A stretch of DNA of 43,896 nt from Planomicrobium soli (GCF_003014655.1 NZ_PYAT01000020.1:1-43896), one strand, 5' to 3'. Numbered from the stretch's first letter, positions 1 through 7,578 are shown. Numbers and translations: made by a program. Notes: generated by a model from the letters alone, not told the origin.

Positions 1-74
1 TGGTCGTGGGGGATGACAAGATCATAAAGGGCGGCATAAGGACTGGGTTTCATGGACGGTCTGTCTGGCATCAT
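1..74 (-). CDS. IS transposase, N-terminal fragment (window edge)
   Basis: Read on the minus strand from 74, an ATG ATG start follows a strong AAGGAGGG (81-88) at 6 nt spacing. About 24 codons are visible before the window ends; they contain the stretch SPYAALYDLVIPHD. A Tyr-rich segment followed by (L/V)(V/I)P.D near the N-terminus is typical of IS1182-type transposases (inference from family memory, not a search). The gene continues outside the window, so family and integrity cannot be settled. It is divergent from the helicase gene, and a hairpin at 111-155 lies between them. Confidence 0.5.
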   Translation of the reverse strand, partial: MMPDRPSMKPSPYAALYDLVIPHD

Positions 75-110
75 GGTTATCCCTCCTTGAAGTTAGAACC
101 AGTATACAAC

Positions 111-155
111 AAAAAAAGCACCAAATTTCTAAAATCAGAAATTCGATGCTTTTTC
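111..155. terminator. Bidirectional hairpin upstream of the transposase
   Basis: AAAAAAGCA and AAATTTCT are followed by a short loop, then AGAAATT and TGCTTTTT, giving an A-tract/T-tract stem that can terminate in either direction. It lies just upstream of the transposase start. Such a position would shield the transposase from outside transcription, and could also end plus-strand transcripts before the helicase. A further GC-rich inverted repeat, GGCCTCctaaagaGAGGGCC (174-190), follows and may belong to the end of the insertion sequence. Confidence 0.55.
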
Positions 156-267
156 TTAGGGTTTTTCAGTGGCCTCCTAAAGAGAGGGCCAGCCTTTTCA
201 TTTCCAAAACAGCGTTGCAGCGCCAAATATGATACACTAGAGGCATTCAAAAGAAGGTGGAATCTAC

Positions 268-1422
268 ATGACTTTTATAAACGAACTTAATCCAATATGG
301 CAAGAAAAATGGAAGAAAGCAGGGTTTGAAACGCCGATGCCGATCCAGGAACGAATGATTCCGGAAATGTTGGCCGGCAATGACATCGTTGCAGAATCTC
401 CGACAGGATCCGGCAAAACACTTGCTTACGTTTTGCCGATTCTGCAGCGCGTGAATCCTGAAAAATCATCAACACAAGCGATGATCATTGCTCCTTCCCA
501 AGAGCTCTCGATGCAAATCGTCAACGTGCTGCGGGAATGGACAGAAGGTACGGATGTAACCGTTACTCAATTGATTGGCGGAGCGAATATGCAGCGCCAG
601 CTTGAAAAACTAAAGAAGAAGCCGACCATTGTAGTCGGAACACCAGGGAGATTGAACGAACTGGTAAAAAGCAAAAAATTGAAAATGCACGAAATACGCA
701 TGCTGGTTTTAGATGAAGGCGACCAATTGATGGCGCGTGAACACCGCAATACGATGAAAGATTTAATTGAAAAAACACAGCACGACCGCCAATTGGTATT
801 GGTGTCGGCGACGATTACTGAAGAAGTTGAATTAGTGGCAGAACGTCTGATGACCCACCCGACCCGCTTGCAGGTGTCGGCTGAAGATTTGCCGATGCTC
901 GGCAAAGTGACGCATTCTTTCATCAAAGTGGATGAACGGGATAAAACCGAGATGCTTCGCAAGATTTCCAATATAGAAGGCGTGAAAGCTTTAGCGTTTG
1001 TCAATAACTTGGACCAGTTGCTTATGAAGGAAAACAAGTTGAAGTTCCGAGATGCAAAAATTGTGGCGCTGCATTCTGAAATGAAAAAAGATGAGCGTAA
1101 AAAAGCGCTGGATTCATTCCGTAAAGGCGAAGTATCTGTACTAATAGCGACGGAAGTGGCGGCCCGTGGATTGGACATTGATCAAGTGACGCATGTTATC
1201 CACGTCGATGTGCCGCAAACAGTCGAACAATACTTGCATCGTTCCGGTCGAACAGGAAGGGCGGGAGCTGATGGGGAAGTATTGACGCTTCTCGCTTATC
1301 CGGATGAGCGCCATTACAAAAAATTCACGAAAGAACTGCCTTCGAAACCAGTGCAAAAAGTATTGCATGGGGGCAAGTTGATTGAAGGCTCAAGCAAAAC
1401 AGTTTCCACAAAGGGGAAATAA
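268..1422 (+). CDS. yfmL: DEAD-box RNA helicase, YfmL/CshC-like, with DEGD motif II
   Basis: ATP-dependent RNA helicase acting in RNA remodelling; B. subtilis YfmL (CshC) is linked to ribosome assembly. The 384-residue protein is a minimal two-RecA-domain core. It shows a Q-motif (PMPIQ, residues 23-27), Walker A SPTGSGKT (44-51), PGR (about 126-128), motif II, SAT (180-182), RGLDID and HRSGRTGRAG near residue 330, and no long C-terminal RNA-binding extension. Motif II reads DEGD (149-152) instead of DEAD. From memory, YfmL of B. subtilis also departs from DEAD at the third residue, so this is probably a subgroup trait and not inactivation. The start is ATG with AAGGTGG 7 nt upstream. The M29 aminopeptidase starts 2 nt after the stop, so the two are probably co-transcribed. 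Confidence 0.88.
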   Translation: MTFINELNPIWQEKWKKAGFETPMPIQERMIPEMLAGNDIVAESPTGSGKTLAYVLPILQRVNPEKSSTQAMIIAPSQELSMQIVNVLREWTEGTDVTVTQLIGGANMQRQLEKLKKKPTIVVGTPGRLNELVKSKKLKMHEIRMLVLDEGDQLMAREHRNTMKDLIEKTQHDRQLVLVSATITEEVELVAERLMTHPTRLQVSAEDLPMLGKVTHSFIKVDERDKTEMLRKISNIEGVKALAFVNNLDQLLMKENKLKFRDAKIVALHSEMKKDERKKALDSFRKGEVSVLIATEVAARGLDIDQVTHVIHVDVPQTVEQYLHRSGRTGRAGADGEVLTLLAYPDERHYKKFTKELPSKPVQKVLHGGKLIEGSSKTVSTKGK

Positions 1423-1424
1423 CC

Positions 1425-2654
1425 ATGACATTTGAAGAGAAATTAGAGCAGTACGCTGAACTGGCTGTTTCTGTTGGATTGAATGTACAAAAAGGCCAGC
1501 TCATCGTTATAAATACCACAACAGATACGATTGAATTTACACGCCAAGTTGTGAAAAAAGCCTATGAAGCCGGAGCAAAGACGGTTCAAGTCAACTACAG
1601 TGATCCCATCCAGACAAGAATCCATTATGAATTGGCACCGGATGAAGCGTTCCAGGAATATCCGAAGTGGTCAGTTGTTCAACGCGACGAAGTGATTGAC
1701 AAGGGCGGTTCTTTTCTATGGATTGATGCAGAAGATCCGGATTTATTGACAGGCATTCCAGCCAAGCGGTTGACCGATTCGCAGAAGTCAGCCGGCAAAG
1801 CTTTAGAACGTTACCGGCAAGCTGTCGGATCTGATAAAGTAGCATGGTCGATCGTAGCGATTCCTTCCCGGAAATGGGCAAAAAAAGTATTCCCGGACCT
1901 TGAAGCTGAAGAAGGAATGCAAAAGCTCTGGGAAGCGATCTTTAAAACTGTTCGCATCGGCGAAGGGGATGCTGTCCAATTGTGGACAGAGCATATTGCA
2001 GCGCTGGAGACACGTGCTTCCCAATTGAACGAAAAAAAATATGCCAAGTTGCATTATCAAGCTCCTGGCACAGATTTGACCATTACACTTCCGGAAAAGC
2101 ACAAATGGCTTACCGGGGCGGCCCGAACGCCTCAAGGCAATGCTTTTATCGCCAATATGCCGACCGAAGAAGTCTATACGGTTCCAGCCAAATATGGAGT
2201 GGAAGGGCAAGTCCGCAATACCAAGCCGCTCGTTTATCAAGGAAATATCATTGATGGGTTTTCATTGGAGTTCGAAAAGGGAAAAATTGTCAACGCGAAA
2301 GCGGAGACGGGACAGGAATTACTTAATGAAATGATCAATGCAGATACCGGCGCCGCTTATTTAGGAGAAGTGGCTTTGGTGCCGCATCATTCGCCGATTT
2401 CAGATTCCAATATTTTATTCTTTAATACGTTATTTGACGAAAATGCTTCCAATCATCTAGCAATCGGCGATTCGTATCCAACATGCTATGAAGGTGCCCG
2501 TGATTTGGAACGCGCGCAATTGGAATCGATCGGTTTGAACACGTCCATCGTCCATGAAGATTTCATGATTGGCAGTGAAAACATGGACATTGATGGTGTT
2601 TTTGAAGATGGTTCAAGAGAACCGATTTTCCGGAACGGAAATTGGGCTTTTTAA
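1425..2654 (+). CDS. M29 family aminopeptidase (AmpS/AmpT-like), copy 1
   Basis: Metallo-aminopeptidase of family M29, which removes N-terminal residues from peptides in the cytosol using a two-metal centre. The 409-residue length is typical. Conserved family segments are present: NMPTEEVYTVP and GEVALVPHHSPIS (glutamate ligands), FNTLFDENASNHLAIG (histidine) and the late H-x-D in VHEDFMIGS, followed by MDIDG. The gene begins 2 nt after the helicase stop, and the esterase begins just after its end, so the three look like one transcription unit. A paralogue of 410 residues with the same N- and C-terminal sequence style (both end in EPIFR.GNWAF) lies at 12652-13884 on the other strand. Confidence 0.9.
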   Translation: MTFEEKLEQYAELAVSVGLNVQKGQLIVINTTTDTIEFTRQVVKKAYEAGAKTVQVNYSDPIQTRIHYELAPDEAFQEYPKWSVVQRDEVIDKGGSFLWIDAEDPDLLTGIPAKRLTDSQKSAGKALERYRQAVGSDKVAWSIVAIPSRKWAKKVFPDLEAEEGMQKLWEAIFKTVRIGEGDAVQLWTEHIAALETRASQLNEKKYAKLHYQAPGTDLTITLPEKHKWLTGAARTPQGNAFIANMPTEEVYTVPAKYGVEGQVRNTKPLVYQGNIIDGFSLEFEKGKIVNAKAETGQELLNEMINADTGAAYLGEVALVPHHSPISDSNILFFNTLFDENASNHLAIGDSYPTCYEGARDLERAQLESIGLNTSIVHEDFMIGSENMDIDGVFEDGSREPIFRNGNWAF

Positions 2655-2666
2655 GAGGTGATTGCA

Positions 2667-3572
2667 TTGAAAAGAATAGTTGTAGCAGCACTACTGGCAT
2701 TGGTATTCTCAAGTTCTTCTTTTTCTGCACATGCGGCAATAAAAGTGCCGGCTATTTATGTAGCGCTAGGTGATTCTCTTGCCGCAGGACAGACGCCGGA
2801 TTCGAAAATTGATACAGGATACGCAGACTTGATTGCTCAAGAGCTATCTCGGCATCAGCCTGTCGCTTTTTACACAAAGCAATTGGCGTTTCCTGGCTTT
2901 ACGACAAGGGATGTATTGGAACGGATCCAATCAGAGCAAGCGAAAGAAGCTTTGGCGTCTGCAAATATCATTACGCTGTCTGCAGGAGCCAATGATTTGT
3001 TGCGCCTAGTCCAATCAAATCCAGAAGAAGGGTCGCTCGCATTTCAGCAGATTCAGGCTGACTTTGCATTGAATGAAGCCCGAATCAACATGGAAGCCAT
3101 TCTGTCGGAACTGGAAAAAAGGGCCCCAAATGCTGATGTCTATGTGATGGGTTATTATTTTGCATATCCGCATGTACGGGAAAACCAAAAAGAAGGAACA
3201 GCAGAACAGCTTGACCGGCTCAATGAGATTTTAAAAAACAGCGCTACAAAAGCGGGAGCCACATTTGTTTCTGTCGATAAGAAGTTTGGCAAAAATGGGA
3301 CGGATAAAGTTCCAAACCCGAGTGATGTTCATCCGAATTTACTAGGGTACCAAGCAATGGCAAATGCTTTTTTCGAGCAATACCAGAAAGGCTGGAAAAT
3401 AGAGGAGTGGGAATTGCCAGAACCAAATCCACTGACATTTGAGGAAATCAGAGCACAACAGGAAGCACAACAGGAAGCACGACCGGCTTCAGAGGAAAGA
3501 ACTGCTGCTCGCCCATCTGATCAACTGAAAATGAATTACTTGGCTCTGCGTAAACCGCTGCCATATTTATAA
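2667..3572 (+). CDS. Secreted GDSL/SGNH-family esterase
   Basis: A SGNH hydrolase, probably an exported esterase or lipase; the substrate is unknown. The chosen TTG start at 2667 sits 6 nt after AGAGGTG; an upstream GTG at 2658 is itself part of that ribosome binding site. From the TTG the protein begins with a classical signal peptide (MKRIVVAALL core, AHA-A cleavage near residue 23). Catalytic blocks are visible: GDSL at 35-38 (nucleophile Ser37), GAND (block III Asn) and DVHP (catalytic Asp-His). The last 50 residues are a Glu/Gln/Ala-rich tail with a repeated AQQEA. The stop of the aminopeptidase is 12 nt upstream, so translation is probably coupled. A strong terminator follows. Confidence 0.85.
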   Translation: MKRIVVAALLALVFSSSSFSAHAAIKVPAIYVALGDSLAAGQTPDSKIDTGYADLIAQELSRHQPVAFYTKQLAFPGFTTRDVLERIQSEQAKEALASANIITLSAGANDLLRLVQSNPEEGSLAFQQIQADFALNEARINMEAILSELEKRAPNADVYVMGYYFAYPHVRENQKEGTAEQLDRLNEILKNSATKAGATFVSVDKKFGKNGTDKVPNPSDVHPNLLGYQAMANAFFEQYQKGWKIEEWELPEPNPLTFEEIRAQQEAQQEARPASEERTAARPSDQLKMNYLALRKPLPYL

Positions 3573-3578
3573 CAAACA

Positions 3579-3612
3579 AAAAGCCGTTCCGAAGTATTCG
3601 GAACGGCTTTTA
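3579..3612. terminator. Bidirectional terminator
   Basis: A perfect 15-bp stem (AAAAGCCGTTCCGAA, loop GTA, reverse complement) ends in T-runs on both strands. It serves the esterase on the plus strand and the convergent small gene on the minus strand. Confidence 0.9.
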
Positions 3613-3617
3613 AGCAT

Positions 3618-3758
3618 TTAGCGCTTGCGTGGTTCTGGCTTATATTGTGGTGTGTTTTGAGCGCTGCCTGCTTTTCGCTTGTTCATGGCTTTACGGATAA
3701 TCGGGTAAGCGATTGGTCCATATTTAATGGCAGTTTTTACGATACGGCCTATTCCCAT
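3618..3758 (-). CDS. Small basic protein, conserved hypothetical (46 aa)
   Basis: Short protein beginning MGIGRIVKTAIKYGPIAYP, with one hydrophobic/amphipathic segment followed by a Lys/Arg-rich tail (AMNKRKAG ... PEPRKR). Three consecutive ATG codons (3764, 3761, 3758) follow GGAGAG (3765-3770). The third has a sensible 6-nt spacing and is chosen; the first abuts the Shine-Dalgarno. Function is unknown to me. Small proteins of this look are annotated as hypothetical in many Bacillales. It converges on the esterase gene and shares its terminator. Confidence 0.6.
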   Translation of the reverse strand: MGIGRIVKTAIKYGPIAYPIIRKAMNKRKAGSAQNTPQYKPEPRKR

Positions 3759-3828
3759 CATCATCTCTCCATTCATAGTAAAGGTATTATACAAGTTCCC
3801 TAAAAAGGGAAACCGCAAACCTTAATCT

Positions 3829-4899
3829 TCAAGAAAGAGCATGCAACAGCAAAATGGCTTTATAGTCGTACAGGCCAGAAATTACTATATATTCTTCGTC
3901 CCCATGCCAGTCACTGCCAGCTGGACCGAATTCGATGGCGCCTTCGCCGCCCATAGTAGGCGCGTAATAACGGGTATCTGCAGCACCATGCTGGCCAAAA
4001 AGAACAGGTTCTGAGTCTGTCGTTTGTCGTATGGCCTGCTGCAGTGACTGGATATATGGATGTTCGGCTTTAGTTATTAACGCCGGAGTGGAGGAATCTG
4101 CTTTATAGGTCATGTCCAATTCGAGTGTATCAGCAAGATCCTTCATTTGTTGGATAATCTCTTTCGGCTCTTGTCCAGGCAAAAAGCGAATATCGTAAGA
4201 CATATTGCAACGATCCGGTACAACATTATAACGGTCGCCGGCGTTGATAATTGCAAGATTAACCGATGGGTGGGCAAAATAAGGAGTCGCTTCCTGCTGG
4301 AAAGGCAAATCCGCCACTTTCCTATGGAAAGCCATTGCACATTCAATTGCGTTGAGCCCTTCCCATGGACGGCTGCCATGGGCGGGTTTGCCTTTGAACA
4401 TCAAGTCCATATGCAGAACGCCTTTTGATTGAAGCCCCACTTTTAAACCCGTTGGTTCCCCACAAATGACAAAGTCACCGGTGAATCCCTGACTGACCAG
4501 CCACTCAGAGGTGTTATGGCCGCCGGTTTCTTCGTCCGTTACAATGTGCAATTGAACAACACGGCTCAAAGCTTCAGCGTCAAGTTCTACAAACGCTGTC
4601 ATCATAGCCGCAACCCCAGCTTTCATGTCGGCAGAACCACGGCCATAGATCCGGCCATTTTTTTCAACAGGATCAAACTGGTTATCGTACCCGGGCACAA
4701 CGTCGACATGGCCATTCCAAACAATCGTTTCGTTTCCTTGTCCCTTCACAGCTGTCAGCATTAAATAACCGTTATTTTTGTGAATTGCAGTTTCCTGGCC
4801 ATGAGATTTAAGCCAGTCAGCGCAGAATAGAAGCGCTTTATTTGCGCCTGACTGGTTATCGCTTTTAATTTTGATCAATTCCTTTAAAAGTTCGATCAT
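3829..4899 (-). CDS. M20 family metallopeptidase (ArgE/DapE-like)
   Basis: Zinc-dependent amidohydrolase of the acetylornithine deacetylase / succinyl-diaminopimelate desuccinylase / CPG2 family. Metal-ligand motifs are present: NGHVDVVP (His64, Asp66), GRGSADMKAG (bridging Asp91), TDEETGG (catalytic Glu123 and ligand Glu124), CGEPT, and a late HGAADTR region. The family dimerisation domain lies between (KGKPAHGSRPWEG). At 356 residues it is a little short for the family but complete. The substrate cannot be read from sequence; with no arg or dap genes nearby, a peptide or acylated amino acid is as likely as a biosynthetic substrate. The translation start is unusual: the only good Shine-Dalgarno lies 32 nt upstream with a stem-loop between. 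The gene is divergent from the thiamine transporter. Confidence 0.85.
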   Translation of the reverse strand: MIELLKELIKIKSDNQSGANKALLFCADWLKSHGQETAIHKNNGYLMLTAVKGQGNETIVWNGHVDVVPGYDNQFDPVEKNGRIYGRGSADMKAGVAAMMTAFVELDAEALSRVVQLHIVTDEETGGHNTSEWLVSQGFTGDFVICGEPTGLKVGLQSKGVLHMDLMFKGKPAHGSRPWEGLNAIECAMAFHRKVADLPFQQEATPYFAHPSVNLAIINAGDRYNVVPDRCNMSYDIRFLPGQEPKEIIQQMKDLADTLELDMTYKADSSTPALITKAEHPYIQSLQQAIRQTTDSEPVLFGQHGAADTRYYAPTMGGEGAIEFGPAGSDWHGDEEYIVISGLYDYKAILLLHALS

Positions 4900-4904
4900 C
4901 CTAG

Positions 4905-4938
4905 GGCAGCCAAATCAATCGGCTGCCTTCACCTCCTT
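4905..4938 (-). promoter_or_regulatory. Stem-loop between Shine-Dalgarno and start of the M20 gene
   Basis: On the minus strand a consensus AAGGAGGTGA (4929-4938) is followed by GGCAGCC, a 9-nt loop and GGCTGCC (4905-4927), and then the ATG at 4899. The linear distance from AGGAGG to ATG is 32 nt, too long for normal initiation. With the hairpin folded the remaining distance is 9 nt, which is optimal. An in-frame TGA (in the loop) rules out an upstream start in the gene's frame. A five-codon TTG-started peptide ending TAG two nt before the ATG is an alternative that would work by coupling. Confidence 0.55.
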
Positions 4939-4960
4939 GGCTTATTTGCAAACTGTCTTG

Positions 4961-4989
4961 TTGCTTTCGCTCCATTGCTTAGGTACAAT
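4961..4989 (+). promoter_or_regulatory. Promoter of the TPP riboswitch / thiT
   Basis: TTGCTT (4961-4966), a 17-nt spacer and TACAAT (4984-4989) form a good housekeeping sigma-A promoter about 30 nt upstream of the riboswitch aptamer. Confidence 0.75.
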
Positions 4990-5013
4990 GTTAATGTTAC
5001 CTAATTTAATGTA

Positions 5014-5104
5014 TACACCACAAGGGGAGCTTTTGCTGAGAGTGAACAAATTTGTTCTTACCCTTCGAACCTGTAAGTTAATGCTTGCGCAGGGATGTGG
5101 ATGG
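5014..5104 (+). promoter_or_regulatory. TPP (THI-box) riboswitch
   Basis: The thi-box core is clear: GGGGAGC (5024-5030), GCTGAGA (5035-5041) and ACCCTTCGAACCTG (5060-5073), then GCGCAGGGATGTGG. P1 can form between CCACA (5018-5022) and TGTGG (5096-5100). A small stem, GAACAAATTTGTTC, occupies the variable P3 tip. It binds thiamine pyrophosphate and, with the terminator just downstream, should switch off transcription of the thiamine transporter when TPP is plentiful. Confidence 0.95.
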
Positions 5105-5118
5105 AAACCTGCCCTTAC

Positions 5119-5151
5119 GCGGCGTCAGGCTCTATCCTGACGCCGCTTTTA
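5119..5151 (+). terminator. Riboswitch expression-platform terminator
   Basis: GCGGCGTCAGG, a 6-nt loop CTCTAT, CCTGACGCCGC and TTTT form an intrinsic terminator 14 nt after the aptamer and 65 nt before the thiT start. Its place implies transcriptional control by the TPP riboswitch. Confidence 0.92.
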
Positions 5152-5216
5152 TATGGAAAAAAGGTTTTATTCTGCTGTCCCTTCTGGTGTTGTGCAAAAC
5201 ACATAAGGAGGAAATT

Positions 5217-5792
5217 ATGAGAAATAAACGCGTTTTGTTGATGATGGAGATTGCGATTTTCGGAGCTCTAGGATTTGTATTAGATTTTGTAGCCTTTAAA
5301 ATGCCGCAAGGAGGATCTGTCAGCTTGGTGATGATTCCCATCGTCTTAATGGCCTTTAGAAGAGGCGTACTGGCAGGCGTATTGACGGGCTTATTAGTTG
5401 GCTTGTTGCAAATTGTTACCGGGACCATCTCAGTGACCCCTTTGTCCTTCGGATTTGTCGTCTTGCAGGTAATTTTGGATTATCTGGTTGCTTACTCTGT
5501 GGTCGGTTTAGCGGGAATTACGCGGAGAAATTACCTGGATGGCCATAGAAACGGAAGAACAGGGAAAATGGTCACAGCCATTATTGCGGGCGTTTTGTTT
5601 GCTTCATTATTGCGCTATGTGGTCCATGTAATCACTGGCGTCTTATTCTTTGGCATGTATGCAGAAGGCAATGTTTTAATCTATTCAGCCATCTATAACG
5701 CTACGTACATGATTCCAGTTTTCTTGCTTGCGGCAGCGGTTTGTTCGGCACTATTTGCAGCTGCTCCAAAACTGGTAGACAGCAAAGCGTAA
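5217..5792 (+). CDS. thiT: ECF thiamine transporter S component ThiT
   Basis: Substrate-binding membrane subunit of an energy-coupling-factor transporter for thiamine; it would work with the shared EcfAA'T module encoded elsewhere. The protein is 191 residues with about six membrane segments, the usual size for ThiT. The first helix carries an AxxxA motif (AIFGA), typical of the contact with EcfT. The start is the ATG at 5217, 4 nt after AAGGAGG; the longer reading frame upstream runs back through the riboswitch terminator and is not real. Control by the upstream TPP riboswitch independently supports thiamine as the substrate. Confidence 0.93.
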   Translation: MRNKRVLLMMEIAIFGALGFVLDFVAFKMPQGGSVSLVMIPIVLMAFRRGVLAGVLTGLLVGLLQIVTGTISVTPLSFGFVVLQVILDYLVAYSVVGLAGITRRNYLDGHRNGRTGKMVTAIIAGVLFASLLRYVVHVITGVLFFGMYAEGNVLIYSAIYNATYMIPVFLLAAAVCSALFAAAPKLVDSKA

Positions 5793-5794
5793 TT

Positions 5795-5837
5795 AAGAAA
5801 AGAGGACTATCATTAGGAGAGTCCTCTTTTCTTATGG
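5795..5837 (+). terminator. Terminator of thiT
   Basis: AAGAAAAGAGGACT (5795-5808) pairs with AGTCCTCTTTTCTT (5820-5833), a 14-bp stem with an 11-nt loop and a T-rich end. It overlaps the promoter region of the next gene. Confidence 0.88.
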
Positions 5838-5843
5838 TATAAT
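5835..5843 (+). promoter_or_regulatory. Extended -10 promoter of map
   Basis: TGGTATAAT is a perfect extended -10 (TGnTATAAT). No good -35 is seen, since the preceding bases form the thiT terminator stem. It lies 32 nt before the methionine aminopeptidase start. Confidence 0.6.
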
Positions 5844-5875
5844 TTTTGCTAGAAAAGTTGAAAGAAGGGTATTCG

Positions 5876-6625
5876 ATGATTGCAACAACTGAGAAAGATA
5901 TTGAAATGTTAAAAAAAGCCGGCCAAATGGTCGCTAAAATTCGGGAAGAAATGAAAGCTGCGACTAAACCCGGCATTACAACAAAAGAACTTGATGAGCT
6001 AGGCGGACGGCTATTCAAAGAACTTGGCGGCGTATCAGGGCCGAAATCAGAATATGATTTTCCCGGCTATACATGCATCAGCGTCAATGAAGAAGTTGCC
6101 CATGGCATGCCAGGGAAGCGGATCATTCAGGAAGGCGATGTCGTAAATATCGACGTTTCCGGTTCATACGGAGGCTATTTCTCAGACACAGGCATTTCTT
6201 TTGTAGTGGGGGATGGGCATCCTGAAAAAGAAAAACTTTGTGAAGTGGCTCTTTCTTCTTTTGAACGCGCAATGACGAAAGTCAAAGCAGGTGCAAAACT
6301 GAATCAAATCGGTAAAGCAGTTGAACGCGAAGCGAAAGACCATGGGTTATTCGTTATCAAAAATTTGACTGGCCATGGCATCGGGAAATCTCTTCATGAA
6401 GCACCACAACATGTCTTGAATTATTACGATGCTTGGGAGACAACTATTTTAAAAGAGGGTATGGTTCTTGCCGTAGAACCGTTCATTTCGCAAAAAGCCG
6501 AGCATATCATTGAGTCGGGAGACGGCTGGACGTTCATTACGCCAGATCAATCGCTCGTTGCTCAAATCGAACACACAGTCCTTGTAACAAAAGGCGAACC
6601 AATTCTTCTAACTAAATTAGATTGA
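5876..6625 (+). CDS. map: Type I methionine aminopeptidase (YflG/MapB-like)
   Basis: Removes the initiator methionine from nascent proteins. The five metal ligands of the pita-bread fold are recognisable: Asp in VVNIDVSG, Asp in FSDTGISF, His in GHGIGKSLHEAP, Glu in AVEPF and Glu in IEHTVLV. The start is the ATG at 5876, 6 nt after AAGAAGGG; a TTG 30 nt earlier has no ribosome binding site. The 249-residue length and the sequence style (KSEYDFPGYTCISVNEEVAHG) resemble B. subtilis YflG, the second methionine aminopeptidase, more than the essential copy in the ribosomal-protein operon. It stands alone between two terminators. Confidence 0.9.
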   Translation: MIATTEKDIEMLKKAGQMVAKIREEMKAATKPGITTKELDELGGRLFKELGGVSGPKSEYDFPGYTCISVNEEVAHGMPGKRIIQEGDVVNIDVSGSYGGYFSDTGISFVVGDGHPEKEKLCEVALSSFERAMTKVKAGAKLNQIGKAVEREAKDHGLFVIKNLTGHGIGKSLHEAPQHVLNYYDAWETTILKEGMVLAVEPFISQKAEHIIESGDGWTFITPDQSLVAQIEHTVLVTKGEPILLTKLD

Positions 6626-6628
6626 ACG

Positions 6629-6658
6629 TAAAAAGGCCCGCTTATGCGGGCCTTTTCT
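6629..6658. terminator. Bidirectional terminator, overlaps end of tspO
   Basis: AAAAAGGCCCGC, loop TTAT, GCGGGCCTTTTCTT. It ends map on the plus strand and the convergent TspO gene on the minus strand. The last codons of TspO (KRPA-stop) lie inside the stem. Confidence 0.9.
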
Positions 6659-7364
6659 TAATGAGCAAGATGCCGGTTGCAATGACGCCGCTTAAAAACA
6701 AAGAAGCGGTGGTTACGAGCAGTTCATTAGTGCCATTTTTTACAGCAATACCGATGAATGCCCAGATGAACACGAGGGCAAGCGCAATATCAAAATGATG
6801 GAAACGGATATGAAGAGCAATGGCAGTTGCGACTGTCAACATAATGACGGTCCACAATTGATCACTGAGACCCCAACCGCTCCAGTTATAGTAAGTGAGA
6901 ACATAATTAATATTTGTAATGGTTGCAACGATGAGCCATCCAAGGTTGACGGAAACCGGCATTCTTTCTGTCACTTTTCGCTCAGTATTGTCGTATTGCA
7001 GGTAAAGCCCAATAATTGACAAAAGATAAGCTGCCATCGCAACGATGGACCAACTGAAAAATTCATAATGCCATAAAAATAACCATACGATATTCAATAC
7101 GGCACTCAGCGTAAAATACAATAGGATTTTAATAGAGGGAGTTTCACCGTTTTTTACGCGAATCCACCAACCAACAATCCAAATGGCGAACAATATGTAG
7201 ATGACGGACCAGATAGAAAATACATAACCAGCCGGTGTGATCAATACAGGCAGCCGATTAGAAATTTCGCCAGTCGTTTGTCCGTTGATCGGCAGAATGT
7301 TTGCTAAAGCGTTAAAAATAACAATGCTCAAAAAAGCAATAGTCATCACTAGTATTCGAACCAT
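6642..7364 (-). CDS. TspO/MBR family membrane protein
   Basis: Tryptophan-rich sensory protein / mitochondrial benzodiazepine receptor homologue, a small membrane protein that binds porphyrins and related ligands. The 240-residue protein has about seven hydrophobic segments and many aromatic residues (for example FSIWSVIYILFAIWIVGWW and LWTVIM), longer than the 160-residue five-helix core; this longer form is common in Bacillales. The ATG at 7364 has a strong AAGGAGGGA at 6 nt spacing and is preferred to the longer reading frame that starts 102 nt upstream. Monocistronic and convergent with map. The specific ligand cannot be inferred. Confidence 0.72.
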   Translation of the reverse strand: MVRILVMTIAFLSIVIFNALANILPINGQTTGEISNRLPVLITPAGYVFSIWSVIYILFAIWIVGWWIRVKNGETPSIKILLYFTLSAVLNIVWLFLWHYEFFSWSIVAMAAYLLSIIGLYLQYDNTERKVTERMPVSVNLGWLIVATITNINYVLTYYNWSGWGLSDQLWTVIMLTVATAIALHIRFHHFDIALALVFIWAFIGIAVKNGTNELLVTTASLFLSGVIATGILLIKKRPA

Positions 7365-7578
7365 TAAATATCCCTCCTTGTATTCAGTATACCTGTCCCT
7401 ATTCGGTTCAACAAATACCAAATACCTACAGAATCCATAATAATAGTAAAATAGAAATTTCTGCAAAGTTTTTCTACTGCTATCTTATTTCGGAAAGCGG
7501 ATTTTATTCCGCCTAATCTCCAATAATGATATACTTATAAGTGTTTTTAGAAAATTAAGTTTAGTAGGAGGAAAGACA

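Noticed and set aside
6..290. Plus-strand ORF of 94 codons at the window start
   Set aside because: It runs antisense through the transposase start, through a terminator hairpin and into the helicase start, with no ribosome binding site or family resemblance.
567..1178. 203-codon antisense ORF inside the helicase gene
   Set aside because: Low-complexity Ser/Phe/Ile composition typical of antisense frames; the helicase on the other strand has all its motifs intact.
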